From contig NC_060259.1 of NCBI RefSeq assembly GCF_921293095.1, positions 23,939,812-24,003,811 on the forward strand: a DNA stretch of 64,000 nt. The letters are read 5' to 3'. Below the pieces are notes generated by a model, which was not told where the DNA came from, did not search any database, and was given only the letters and a program-made list of their open reading frames with translations. Of this stretch, positions 38,201-53,200 are shown piece after piece (the first letter of the stretch is position 1; the number at the start of each line of letters is the position of its first letter). A program made the translations under genes and the position numbers. The stretch is from Ischnura elegans. Lineage: Eukaryota; Arthropoda; Insecta; Odonata; Coenagrionidae.

Positions 38201-41200
38201 AGTTACAAGAGAACAATAGAAACGTGTTTCACATTGCCCCCTTTCTTGCCCACTGAACTTTTTCAGCTTACCTACTTCAAAGTTTCCAGTTTCTGGAGGT
38301 GAATTGCTGCATGAATCACCTATTAGCCCAAAAGGTGTCTAACATTGAATTTCAGCAATTGCTATTATACTTCTATTAGATTGAAATTTTAGTTATTTGC
38401 ATGTAATTCAAAAAAGAACGAAACCAAACATGATGTATTTCTAACATTTTTTAAGCATTTTCAACAAGGAAATAGCTGGAAAAATACGATGGTGATTTCT
38501 GGCGAAACTGGATGTCCTCGTAGCCGAGCTTCTTGGCAGTTAATGCAGCATTTTTTTCCGAAAACGGGGTATCAGATTATTATCAGTTATCAATTTACGA
38601 GTTATACTGTACGTCTCACTTGTCAGAGTTACTGACGAAGGAATATCTTCTCAGAATATTTTGTTTCTCCCTACTAACAATCCGAATTCATCTACTCATC
38701 TGGCACTATGCTAATTAGAAAAGAATGGGTATCTTTAGGGTAAAAAATTTCATGGCGCAGTCATATGGCCATGTTTCACCCTCTGCAGTATGCTCTGTGT
38801 ACGCTGTAAGCGATTACATCAGTTCCCAACTTTACCTCGTGCGAGTGGTTCCGTACTTTCCAGGATGGGTTGATTTCAAACTAGCGAATGTTTTCCGTGT
38901 GAGTTTAATAAAATCAGGTTTCGTTTTTCTAAGTTGTATTTTTATCCATCTTCGGACCATGGCCCTTCCGAAGAAATAAGTGAGAACTTTAAAAGATGTA
39001 CTGAAAATAATTGAAGATGAAGAAAAGAATCCTGGCTAGAAGCGCGTGAACATTACAGAACACCTTGGGTTTTCTGCTAGCACATGACAGGTGGGGGTAG
39101 AGCGAGCTACCCGGTGAAAACAAGTAGGGAGATGAAGCCAAGGTTCAGGTGGGTGAGCTGCTGATGATTAACGCAAATTGCTAACACTTTCCACATCACC
39201 TAAATTATATGAAAAAATGTTTATTAGACAGGAAAATTTCAAATAATAGATTTTTTTTGGCCTTTGTGATCCATCTCACAACGAATCCCTGCGCCGGCGA
39301 AAGCATTTGATCTAGGCATAACATGCACATTGCTCTCGTGAGTACGTGTACTGGAAATGGCGTTTGATGGATAAGAATTTTTACATCTGACAGAAATCTA
39401 TAATAGCACAGTCAGTAGCGTAGCCAGGAATTTTGTTTGGGGGGGGTCCAAAACCAGGGGGGAAAATTTTTGAAAAACATGGTACTAAGTAATTGGTTTT
39501 AAACTAATTTTAACACTTTTCATAATCAAAAAAACTTCATTTGTTAAAGAAATATTTTGTTAATTCATGAATTTTCTACATTTTGTTTCCTTTTATGAAG
39601 GAAAATAATTGAGTTTTTATATTTCAGGGTGGGAGTCCGGACCCCCTGGACCCCCCCCCCCTGGCAACACCACTGATCAGTGTGAATGCCGAGTGGAGAG
39701 CATACCTTTTTTAGTGAGGTGGTGTGTTCCTTTAGGATATTTGAAAGTGATATTAGTCAAATCAACAATATGACCAAAACATCTCGATGAAGTACTTGTA
39801 TACCTATAATCAGCTAAAATCTTGTTTGAATCCTTTAACGAACATCATAATTACACGCCAAAATGCTGTGTTTCCTGGGACATAGGCAACCTAGCCAAAC
39901 ATTCCCGCATTCATCGTTTTTTTGTCCATTCCCCTCAAAACGATAGAGCGAGGTTCCACTGTATATGTGCCTCATGACATCTGTCAAAATGAAGTCACGA
40001 TTGAAATATCTCCATCCCTCAATACAAATGTGTTTTGATACAGTAAAACAACAGTTCAACATTAAATATACATATTTAATCATAATGCCAAATACCATTA
40101 AGAGGTAAAAATCCTTTCCCATTGACCCACACTCAAGACTGAGGGGGGGACATGTGATAAGGGACCTCTGACCTGATTATTTGGTCATTTTGACAGAACT
40201 TTTGGCTCCCGTCCTCCCAGTCCCACACTGACAGTGATGTCGGGAAGCTTCTGCCCCGGTATCACAGTGTAGCATGTTCCCTGATATTGAGGTACCTGGG
40301 CATCTAAAACTTATCTCGCTATATTTAACTATACTCGCCGGCCTCGGTGGCGGTGGGGTAAAGTCCTCGCCTGCCAAACCGAAGGTCGTGGGTTCGAATC
40401 CCGCCTGGGTAGGTGATCCCTACCCAGGGCATGGATGTTTGTGTTGTATTTTGTTAATATTGGAAACCCTCGTTGTAAAAGGCCGTTATGTGCTGTTTAC
40501 GGGGGATGTGATAAATAAATAAATAAATTATCATATTTAATTAAATAACCTCAAATAGAGTCCTCATTTTTGTGTGACAATTTACTGCTCTCTGGTGGGT
40601 CAAATGAGGTGCTTTGGACACAGTGTGATATCAGCATCAACACAGGACTTAAAAATGGTATTCACCATTATAATATTCCCCTATTAAAATAATAGACAGA
40701 CGTCCGGAGCTTGATCTTTAACGCGTAAATTTTCATAGAAAATAACCAAATGTTATATCTAAAATATGATGTTGCAAAGAAGACACGGATATTACAAAAA
40801 GAGGAGGGAAAACTGATAGAGGTCAAAGTAAAGAGGATCTGGAGGAAGGTGGCATATAATAAATGGGATAAAAGTTATTGAAATGGGAAGTGTTACAAAA
40901 AACTGAGGGAAATATTTTCGAACTGTTTGGGATGAAAATAGAAACACTACAGAGCATTTAAGAGAAAGATTTAAAGTCAGTTGTGATACTACATATGAGA
41001 ACCACAAATTGTTAACTAACCTTTTCCAAAAAAGCCAGTCATAGGAGTTATGCATATAACAGTGTCAGGTGATAAGGAACCAAACTCTGAATCTCGGTGG
41101 AGTGTGGTTGATATACGACTAGCTTGAACTGCAACTAAATTTCCACCAACTCCATTGATAACAGGTTGAAATACTGCTAGCTTTCTGAACTTCTCCGACA

Positions 41201-44200
41201 TGAGGTCCAGAATGATGCCTCCCACACTAAAAAAAATTACAAAACAATTGACACAAGTCCATTCATAATGACCACTACAATGCAACATGTAAAAGTGTTA
41301 TTACTGCACAATTACTACGTGCCAAATAATTTAAAAAAGGGAATATGCACATAGAGCTAATCATATTGTTAGAGAGACTTTAGTCACAAAGTTAAATAAC
41401 CTGAGTACAAAATCAATAGTCGGCAAGCTTACTAGGTGGAATGGGGTCGTTCACTAAGACCCGAAATCTCTATTCATTAATCGAGTTGAGCAGATGAAAG
41501 GGAGAGAAGTTATGATGAAAATAGTTTCTCATTCAGCCATTCCCTCAAAAGTTTCAAAAAAAACAGTGAAAGTGACAGCCCACTTTTCATGAGATGATGA
41601 TGTCATTATAGTTTTGGTTCAATTCGCTCATGGAGAACCACTCATTGAGGAAAGGAATCGCTCACAAGATCGAAAAAACAACGAACCACAGGAGGCCGAT
41701 GCTCAAGGCTGAGTTGTAGCTGAGAAGTGGTGACCTGCTTGGCAGGAATGTGCTACGTCATCAACCTATCTGTGAAAGGGTTAAGATCGTCAATTTTTTG
41801 CTACAAATAGCTAGAGAAATAGGCAAATAGACTATAAAAAATTGGTGAACGAACCCATTTTGCCATGATAACTGGCATTACTAAAATGAAAGAAAGCGTT
41901 TCATGATATATGTAATGCCAAGAAATAGACTCATTTGATAAAATGCATGCCTCCGGGTATAGATGAGAGTTATTTAATAATATATGAACCCAATATGGTA
42001 CAACCACTCACATGATAATTAAATTCAATTTAAATCGTGAACTTTAGAATTAAGTCCTTCCAATACAATCAATAGAATTTTTTAAATGGATATTCTATAT
42101 TAAGGCATGTAGAATTGAATGAGGGATTTTACACAGAAAAAATCAACCATAAAAAGTCCAGAAATGCCTAGAATTTCCTATGGCTAGAATTGAGAAGTTA
42201 GCAGAGCATTATCCTTGACAGGAAACCTTGCTCCATTTATTGATCAGAGGCACAGTGCCTACGAGCACTTGACACACAAAATATGTATGTATGCTATGAT
42301 AGCACAAACATGCACCCAATAAATTAACACAAGATGTGCATGATGCAGGCCTAATCTGTGACGATGGCGTAGCATGATTTCTATGAAATGAAAAGATAAG
42401 CTCTAATGGCCATAAAGTGTTTGAGACCTTGTCACAGGTGCAATTCAGTTTCTACCATGCTGTTTGCAGGTACGGGATAATTTGCAGCAGTGATCAACCC
42501 CAACCTCTCAGCTAGAAGCCCTCCACAGGCATGTGCTCAACTTGAAAGGAAACTTTGCGAGGACTGATTGGCACCACAAAGGTAAAAAAAAAACACACAT
42601 AGAGAAAAAGACTCACTAAAACACTCAGTGGGCTTGACTCCAGGAGAAAATAATCAAACTCAAAAGATAGTAAGGTGGGATACGTGAATCAGTTTCCAAA
42701 TCAAAGATTTCCTTCTTAAGACAGTTCAGGGTAACAACTCAACAACACATCAACAAAATGTTGAATGATAAACATTTGTTGATGTGAATATCTACTCATT
42801 AACTGCATTGAGAATAAAATCTTTGGTTCTGAAACCAGTTCACACACAAGTGAGTGTTCTCTTGGTGTGTGTTTGTGGTATCTTAACCAAGGCAACCTTA
42901 TCGGAGCCCCATCAACCATTGAAAACGTTCCTAACGAGTTGAGGGTGTACTTGCGAAGGGTTTCTTATTGAATGCTGTGGTTGGTCAATGTTGTGAATTC
43001 CGTTCCCACATACCAACACAGTAAATTACAGTCATTGGAGTTCATCTTTCTGCTTCAAAATTGACTTTTTTAGTGCTAACCTTCCCTGTTCAATGATTAC
43101 AAAGAACAAAATTCTGATCTAACTTAGAGATACCTCACCATCTTTGATACCACCATGCATATCTTGATGCAGACTTGTCTGAGTATTCAGCAGACAACCA
43201 AAGAATACCCCTCTCCATCATGCATTGTCTTTTCCACCTCCCACCCCATCTTTCTCCATTCAAAGTGGATTGTGACATCCTCTAACACAAAAGAGCTGCC
43301 TCATTTGAGTGGCATTGTAACATAGTGGAGTGAGATGGTTAGAATGGATTCAATTGAGTTGTCATCCAGTTTTGAACAAAACCTTTTCTGATAAAATAAA
43401 ATTGAAGTCTCTAAATCAAAGTAAATGGTGAATCAGCCATGGTGAGATGCTATAATGCCTGTGACTGCATGAAGAAATGTACCAAAAATGGCATCTCATT
43501 CCACCATTCATGATTTCTGAAATTTGTCAGCTGATATACACCTGACTCAATTTCAAACTTCCTATTGAGCAAAGGTTCATCAGAATGCATAAAGGTGGAA
43601 AGAGTAGTGTGTGCCTCAAAACAGAACTTCATTCAACCAAATTCACTGATTTCAACTAGGTAAATACTAATAAGCTCAAATGCACGAGTTATCATACAAA
43701 TCTGAATTCAGTATATTGAAAAATGCACATAAACGATGATACTTTAATTAGTATATATTTACATGGGAAAAAAATTGAAGTAGGGACCATATTTTTACCA
43801 AGCAACACATAGGCGGATTTAGGGGGATTTGAAGCGCACGAGCCCCCCAGACGCTCAGAAAAATAGACAAAATATTTATAATGTTATCATTACGCCTGTT
43901 TTGTTTAGTGCAGTACAAAGCATCAATCTTTCAATCTCATTTAAATAACTATCATGTTAAAATAAAGAGAATATTTCATACAGTAATTGTTGCATGCTGT
44001 TTTTAATCTCAAGTATGAGGAGATCGTTTGCCTATCAGACCCTTGTCCCCCCAGAAAAAAATCCTGGATCTGTCCCTGAAGTAACATATGTACTGTTTAC
44101 ATGGTCAAAGGTCATTCATAGCCTTTCAAGCTCACCAAGAAAGTTGAGATAGAGAATCAAAACTAGCTATTCAATTTTAAAATAGCAATGAAAAACACAA

Positions 44201-47200
44201 AGTTAGACTTATATCATCATATTATGTTAACATACACTATGATTTGAGGATAAATTTACACCACATCTGAAGAGATGATACCAACCTGCTAACAAGCATC
44301 GCCAAAATAACTGACAACCAACCAGTGTACAACACTTCCCTGGTATGCTTGTTTTTCTTAGCAATCCACACCCAGAGTGGGATGACTAGTATGTATCCAG
44401 ATATGATCAATGGTGCCACCCAATCTTGTTTACCTACATAGAATTAAAGAAAGCATATATTCAATGTGCACACCCTTTGATAAACTTAAACATATTGAGC
44501 ATAACTTAATTTTCCAAAATGTATTCATCACAACATGAAAATGTAGGTTTTGATTACAGATCTAAGCCTCATTATGCAGATATTTGTCAAAACATAGGTC
44601 ATTTTGTTCCATGATGTACACTCAAAATAACAGAATTTGGCTAGATTTTATAAGATTTGGATGCAAGGAATGGGTTACTCCAATAACATTATTAATAGTT
44701 CCATGAATAATAGGAGATTAAGGCGAGATCTAAAGCTTGAGGTGGGACAATTAATGCCGTAGAGGTCTCCAAGGCCCACATGGCACGAAATATCTTCTAG
44801 ATGTATAGGAAATTCAATGTCCTGGACATTTTAAATGCATACTAGATGACTAGAATACGTCTTTTTTGAGCAGAGACTCTTATTGTATGTTTCCAGTGAA
44901 ATTAGCAAAGAAACACCCGGATCTTGAAAAAAAGTGCAACTGCTATGCTTTTTGGAGGATGGATAGATAAAGTCATTGCACACACGTGCACTAAAAAAGC
45001 AAAGGCAACTCTTCTGGCAAATTTTTATGAAAAAGCCTTATAGTTACGATAGCTTGCTCTCTAAATATCTACTAGATGTCTACAATATGCCTATTCTATG
45101 AACGTAAGGCTACTGCATAGCCTTCAAAAACACCAGAATTTTAGATACCGAAAGTAATTTAACAAAAAGATTATTTTAAGTATAGATACATGTTTCAAAA
45201 CAAAACAACAAGATTGGTGATAAAAGAGCACACATAGACAATTTAAGCAAAATTCATCTCTATTTAATCAATCAAAATTGATAGTTAACAATGAACTCTT
45301 TCAGCTTAATTATCATCAATAAACAAATCCAATTCAGCGGAATAAAAGGTAGGTCAAAATTCTAGTCTCTTCTTTTTAATCAACTTACAAGTTAATTTTT
45401 TATTATCATAGCAACATTGCCATAACCTTTTATGCATCACAGTTATGTACTACTCATATTCATTCATAGCCCTGATGAAGGAGTTTAAATACATTGGCAA
45501 AAACTAGCATTAAAAATTCTTCAAAACCTATACTGCAAGACACTGAATCAACATTCATTGATAATCTTGCAGACTCCTTTGAGAAAGCTAAAAGGAAATT
45601 GCAAGCTGCTTTGGAAACTTGAAATTTGGAATTGGAGGAGGAGGCCCCATAAGAAAGATGCAAAAGCCACAGAGGCTCCAATATTCAGGAAGAATCCCCA
45701 GAAGACACCCTACCATCACCTCCAGCTCCACCAGCACGCTGTCAGTTAAAAATAAACTCTCGTTATACTGAAACAATATTTGAGTCATTTATCCTGAATT
45801 TTCCCACTGGGTCCAATTTGAATATGAATGTCTAGAAAATATCTTCTCAAAATATCTTGTAAACCTCAGAAAAGTGGACATTCAGATATCTATAAAATAT
45901 GTAGAAGATATGTAGAAGTTATTACAAGATATTTTTTAGATATTAGCCAAAGACATTTCAGATATTTTGTAGGCATCTAGCACATATTTTGTGCTATGTG
46001 GGGGTTATAAATTTAAAAATGCTAGATTAGGAGAAAAATTAACTGCATGAACAAATAAGTGGCATTACCATATTAGAATATGAATTAAGTTTAAAACCAA
46101 GAAGTATTACAAATTTTTCGTTTAAATGTTCAGTTTTGCTCTAACATAAAAAGATTGAGCAACTATGGGGTATCAATTGTGCAAATTTCAATTGTTTCAT
46201 ATTTTTACCAAAAATACTTGATTTATTTTATTTTCTTCCCAAACCACCAAATACAGCTCATAATGGCCATTTTATAACAACGTATTCAACATATTTAACA
46301 AATACATGTGCACAAACAACCATGCCCTAGATAGGGATAACCTACCCAGGAGGGATTCGAAAACGTGACCTATTGTTTGGCAAATGAGGACTATACACTG
46401 CCACCACCAAGGGCAGCAAAATTACGGGACTTCAATCCATGTATTTCCCCACCCAATTGTCATGCAGCCATGGCCTCTGGCTCACTTAAAACTTTAAAAA
46501 AAGACATTTCTTGAGATATTTTAATCAATGTATAAACCTGATTAATGCCATTCCCCTCCATTATCAACTATAAATATTAAATAATTTTTTTTCTGAAGGC
46601 CTTGTTACACAGCACATTGACATGCACAATTTAACGCATGAATGATTTTGGTGGATTGGAAAGGGACATGTGGGAATGCATGAACCAAACTAGAACATGT
46701 TCTACTTCCTGTTCATGTACTCCCACAAGTTGGGTGGCGACACAGTGCATTTCCAAGTTCATTCACACGTTCATACATTTAGACATTAACTCGTACATTT
46801 TAATGCATTGTGCAACCAGGCCTTCAAATACTCCATCTCATAATCAATAACAATTTTCACATTATAAATTACACATAAAGTAAAACCTCTATGTAGTGAA
46901 CCTCTTTACATAGTAAACCTCCATACTTCATACCACCCCTACGGTCCCATCTTATTTACATGTAAATTTAAAGGCAAACCTCTATGTAGTGAACCTCTGT
47001 CTCTTGTAAAACTCCACTTATCATGCCAAGGAGACACCCCCAAGATGGTCAAACTACCTCCACAAATAGTACCGAGGCAACTAGAGACCATTCAGGCAGC
47101 CGCGATTACATACATGGAATAACATTTTCAGCGATAAATGTTTCACACTTATTTTTTTTTCTTATACACCTATCATATGCAGTAATTTTCAGGCAAACCA

Positions 47201-50200
47201 TTAGTTATGGCCATTTTTTTCCATTAGGGAGGAATACATAACAGTAAATTAGAAAAAAGGATCCAACTATCCTAATCATTTTAAGTGTGTGTTGAATTAA
47301 GAGAGCTCACATTCTTTTCTCTCAAACCATGGTAAAAATCACGCGATAGCACTTGCTTTCTGTTATTATTATATAATAAATATGTTCACTAATGCATGTA
47401 TGTTTGTTTAAACACATAAATATAATGGTTAAAAATACAGTAGTACCTTTCACTTCTGAAGGAAATGAAAAAATGGTGCCTATCACTAAAACCTCTCTGT
47501 GGTGAACCTCCATACATCAAATTGCCCAAATTTTGGTCCCCTCCATTACGATGTAAATAGGCTTCACTGTATATCACTAATTGTTCCAAAAATAAAATTA
47601 AGAGGCAATTCATAAATGGATTATTTTAAACATTTAAACGTTAACAATTTTCTCCTATGAAGTGTTGAGGCTCTGCCATTAAAAATATGTATTGTAGACT
47701 TCAAATACAAATCCATAAATGTACAAATTTCTCTGGACTGTACCTTCATTGCTTCAATGCCCAAGCTATCAACACTGCCAATAATAGTCATCCATATCAT
47801 TTTAAAACTGCTTTTTAAGGAATCAATGTGCAAGCAAAACTAAATATTTGGGCTGAAAATCAGCTAGTATACCTTCACTTTAAGTTAACTCATTGCATAA
47901 TGGTTCAACAAGATAAAGAAATCGATTCCAAGGAAATAAGGTTTATTACTAGAGAGGAGATACCAGGGAATTTATTTTCAGGGGAATATAAAACAATACA
48001 GAGGAATTGATGAAATCCAAGACATTTTTTGAATTGAGGTGAAATGAATCACATACAAAAATTTTATTCCAAAGAGAAAGATGCAATAAAAGAGCCTCAA
48101 CAGCTTAAGCATGATGAATTATGATTATGAAGGACATTCCTTTCGTTGGAAGAATAGTTAACTTCAAACTAAAAATTAAACCAAGAATACTAAAATTCAA
48201 CTTTTAATTACATGCAAATAGACTTACCGATGGCATCATAGAGCATTGTAGATACCCATGACAGGAGAGCCAATGATGTAATATCCCCTAGACTAGCAGC
48301 AATAGGGGTTGCAACATTATCAGGGTTTATGTTGCAGTGTCGAGAGAATACTATCACAGCAGCAGTTATTAAACCTGCCAAAGAATGATGGGTAAGTATA
48401 AGAAAGGAATCAACTTATGAGAACTTGAGAATTTTTTTAATTACATATTCTTATTCAGAATGGAAACTAGACAAAAGTCAAGAATATAAAGCTATCAACG
48501 CAAGTTGAATACCCTACATATTTATTAGAATAGTGAACCGTCAAAGCATATCACTAACTAAGGCAGCACTTTTCATGTAATTAATTGAGATTAAACAGAC
48601 CAGCTAGCCCATTACCTCTTAGAGCTTTTACAGAGCAACTTTGGATTACATTAGGTCAAGTGAAAAAATTAAGCCAGTTAGCCAAGCATAATTTCCATCA
48701 ATCATACTATTACCGCAATCCCCCCAGAAATCAACTGCAATTGGTGTTACGCAAAACCACCTCAAGAGTCTTTACTACAATACAACAAAGAATTTAACGA
48801 GAAATAATGAGGTGAGATCTAATGGCACTATAAAATATTTAAATTTTGGAATTTCTAACTAGCCACCTATAATTTGCTTTAGCCTCACCACATAAAGAAT
48901 TCACAGCGACTGTTTCGCAATATCATCACATTTTAAAATATACAGCAAACTCCCGATTGTCCGGCTGCCGTTTATCCGTGTTGCGGATCATCTGTGCATG
49001 ATTTTCACCCTGCACAATTTTTTCCGTGAGCATTAGAAAAAATAAAATCAGATGCAAAATCATCAGAATTACTGCAATGCTAGGACACATCGCACTTATC
49101 ATTTCATTCAGAATCCCCTTCGTAAAACGGAAGAGATCGCGTGCTAGCTGCATTCACGGGAGCACCGTGTTCGTGTTTTCCAAGCCTCGCAGTGCGCGAC
49201 CTCGCTCCGTGATCACGGATACACGTCCGACAGCAGTTGCAACCCGGGCAACTTGTGCGAGACGCGACCCTGTGGTGTGGTGCCTGACAATGTAGTTTCC
49301 GACGTTGAGCAGTGGTTGTGAAGCATTTGTGCAAACCACTGTTCTGTATCCGCGATCACACAGCCATGGATGTGTGATTTTCGAAACCAGGCCTTACATG
49401 GAGGATTAATAATACGAGTACAACCATGTTATCGCCACTGAAAAGATCGCTAACTGGCGAAGTAAGCTCTCATTGAGTCCAGGAGGCACTCTAAAATAAC
49501 AGAATAACTGCATAAATAACATTATATTGTTTTTAACATAAATTATAAACATTTCAAGGCACTTATGTGACAGTTTGGGTTATCAGTGTTTTCCGATCCT
49601 CGGGAAATCGGGAGTCCACTGTACTTAAATTCTTAAAAATCAAGAAACAGATACAACAACAGTAACAAGAACACGTAATTTCAGTCCAATGAAAGTCAAA
49701 ATTTACAGTTACGTTTAAATTTAAATACCAAACCACAAGTCTTTACAAATGCACACAAAAACAATGACATTTTTCAGGACTAACTTGATTCAAATAATAC
49801 AAGAAACATTAAAACTTCATATCCATCTGTATTTTCCTGTACCAAAGACGAAAGTCTTTACATTGCCACAGTAGTTCCACTGATTCGTGCATCATGACAA
49901 ACATTTTCAATGATAACATGGATGATATTCCCCAATTGCCAAGACCTGTAACAACCCGGTTTTTGCGAGCGTTTAAAAAACAGACCGAAAGTCTCAAAGA
50001 AAGTGTTTCATGCACCATATAAATTTTTATGATAAGGAAAAATTAAGACATTGCATCCTAAGACTATTAAAAATGGAGTGCCATTGATATGCCAGGGATG
50101 CTGGTGACTCCTACTAATAAAATATTTATTCAGTACACTCGAATAATTGTAATTCATACACAGAATTTCCCATAACTAAATGAAAGGTTTTTCTTTCAAA

Positions 50201-53200
50201 TATAGCCAAGAATTCATATATATTCGCTGCATAAGGATTTATAAGAGAAACTTTAAAACATAGGATATGGATAAAAATATTCCTTGATATACAGTGAACA
50301 GCCACTGAATCAACAAATTGTAGAAGCATAAGCTAAACCAGGGATGAGTAACTTAAAGTCTGTTGGAAAAGTTATAGGAACTACAGCATAAAGCAAAGGT
50401 GATTTTCAAGGGCATCATAGAAAAAAATTCTTCACTTTGATTGGGTTTATATGCAACATTTTGTGGAATTTAGACAACACCAGTGAAAGTGGGCATATTT
50501 TATATCACTTATTTCAATGACTGGTGTCACCATATCTTTTTCATCAAAACATTACAGTTTTTTAATAATAATATTCCTTGAAAATGACAGATGCCAGGAG
50601 AAAAGATAGATGAAAAAAGTTTAGAATTTACTAAGTCATTTCTCCATCAAGATTTTAAATTTGAACGAATATGGTACTTAACACCTAAAACAAATTTAAA
50701 TAAATATGTCTAACGTCCACCAATTGAAGCCTGAATCTGTTGAACTTACCTAAAACAAAGCTGGCCACAGATGCTGTTACAAGACTGCTTGCACAGAGAA
50801 GGAAAGCATCGTCCAACCCAAGAATTCTACCTTTAAATACACTTATCACAACAGCAACAAGAGAACTAAGAAAACCAACAACAATAGCTTGGCACTGAAA
50901 AGAGAAAAAAATAAATATTAGATCCACAGAAGCAATCCAATCGGTTATTTATCTCAGTATTCACTACTCATAACCAGTTTCACACAACATTAGATTAAGC
51001 ATAAGATTAATTTACTTGTACGGCCGGCCTCCGAGCAAAATGCTGTGTGCTGGAGTTTTTCCACCTCTTATTACTGACCCATATTTATATGTACTGACCC
51101 ATAATACTATTAGTATGCATTGAAGTTACAGTATATAATACCTTTTCATAATTTTTAAATGTCTTTGTCCAACACTAATTGTTTTAACTCCCTTTTCTAG
51201 AAGCGAATAGGTATGGTGTGCTTCACTTAGGTTAAGAGCAAACTCCAAACACATTCCTTGACCAATTTCATTGTTTTACAAGATAGAAAAAAGGAGATAA
51301 GCTTGCATGCATATAAATAATGATATTATCTACTTTAACATCCATGAAGAATACTTTTCAGTTGGAATATATAAATATTTGGAAATATTACTTAAGCTCT
51401 TTGAACAGTTCTAGAATTTCATGCATTTGCAAACTTTGCTTCACTCTTCTAAGAAAGTTATATCAGTAGAGGTCTTTATAAATTGATGATAGAAGTGTAA
51501 AAGAGGAATAGTATATGAGCAATAAACCCAGGTACGACAGCCATCACCTCCAGATACCCTCGTTATTCATAAGTGAAGCCGCTCTTTAGCATCACTGATG
51601 AAAAACAAAGGGTCATCACATCAATAGTTTGTGTTCGGTACGGGTGCCAGCCAAGAGGTGGCACCTGGCACATGGGCAGCAGCCAATCATGATGGTGCAG
51701 GGCAACACCTTTACATGGATCGTGGGGCTTATTCACAGTCTTGCAAAATCCACTAGACAGAGGCTTAACAACAAAAGATTGAAATTACCAGACAGTGATT
51801 GGGCCTACAAAGTAAAAGTAAGGTATTTTTAACTGGATTTATTCTAGCGATGCGAGGTAAGATATTATCAGGGCAGCATTTCAAAGCCTTAAGGAACTAA
51901 GTATCATACAAGCTGTTGTAAATTATCATCTACATAATTGCAAACAATATTGCAGTTCTTTCACAGTTGTTCCACCCTTGATTTTTAATTTTTCCCTTCA
52001 TTTCATCCTCTCTCCAGAAAACACAAGAGTGTGACTGCACATGCTACAAATGCTTTAGGCCAGCCCTTGTTACTTGCAACAAATATGGCTTTCCAGCAAT
52101 GTATGAGACATAATCGTACTGTTGGTTGGCAAGCCTAATGGTTATTACACATGGAAAGCTCCATCTATTCAAGAGTAATAGAGTACTATTTAGCAACAGT
52201 GGTCTAATCTGCCAGTCAGATTTAGTAGCTATAAACCAATCACGTCCTGTTTCATAAGCAGAAAATGATCTCATATTTTTAAGTCCCTGTGGTGTAACAA
52301 TGACACCAAAATATTTTCCGAATTGAAACATGAATGATCATGTAAATTCTTCACCAACAGCTTCGATTACAAAAACTGGATTCCAATCCTACTATGAAGT
52401 AGCGGTTAGGCCTCATACTGGATCAAGTGCAAAGTAAAAAGGATTAAGGTGAATGAATATAAGACTACTTTACCTGAATTAAAGTTAAATTTCCAACAAT
52501 CATGCTCCATTGTTCTTTTGGTGCGTCCATATTACCTAGATTGGCTTGTGTTGAAAGTCTAGATGCCAAAGTCATTTCAAGATTTCCTTTTAGTCCCAAC
52601 AATGGAGTCACCAGTATTAACATTTCGGTGATATCTAGAAATACTGGCCAGTGCTGTAAGAAAACAGAATAAAATGAAATTAAGGCTTTACCTTTGAATA
52701 AATAGAACAGAATGAATTTTTAAATTATCAAAATTGATTGGATAGGAATAAGTACTTCCTCTAGCAATCAGCTACAGCAGTAGTGCATACACGTAAAAGT
52801 GAAAGGAATACACACAATTTAAATGGCAAAAATATGGTAATTTCATAGCTATTCCAGCACAGAAGCCCTAAAACAGCAACACTTGGACATTGAGAATGAA
52901 ATATAAACAATGTCAAGGAAAACTAAAATGAATGATGCACTGAACTTGTGACTTCCATAACCCAGAAATAGATGAATAAGCTATACATGTATAGGAACAC
53001 AAGTCCAGTGCTAAGGAAGTATGGATTCAACATAGCTCACACATGCCCATCATTTGCATCACAGGATCATAAGAGAGAAATACTAGTACTTTGAAGGAAG
53101 ACAAGCCATACACTTTGCAAGTATGACCAAAACTAACTATGTTTTGCCTAGAAAAAAAGGCCATACCCATGAGATTTAGGTGAAAGCATACATGAAGTGC

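Larger units (their letters stand above)
37740..39961 (+). mobile_element. Tigger/pogo-like transposon, 2.2 kb, with nested element
   Basis: The left end is CAGTGGAACCCCGATCTATC and the inverted right end is GATAGAGCGAGGTTCCACTG, flanked by TA. The left 200 bp contain about five diverged copies of a TTTTCCCGCATTGATCGTTT-type subterminal repeat, and the right end has at least one more. A plus-strand frame at 38959-39090 encodes a CENP-B-like helix-turn-helix remnant. A smaller G-rich element (39413-39675) is inserted inside. Located in SLC41 intron 6. Confidence 0.8.

Noticed and set aside
49026..49334. Overlapping frames on both strands in a CpG-rich patch
   Set aside because: They lie inside a TA-flanked MITE, and the high GC content explains the absence of stops on both strands.
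52044..52331. 95-codon minus-strand frame in SLC41 intron 2
   Set aside because: It does not resemble SLC41 or any transposase I know, and exons 2 and 3 join perfectly in phase without it.
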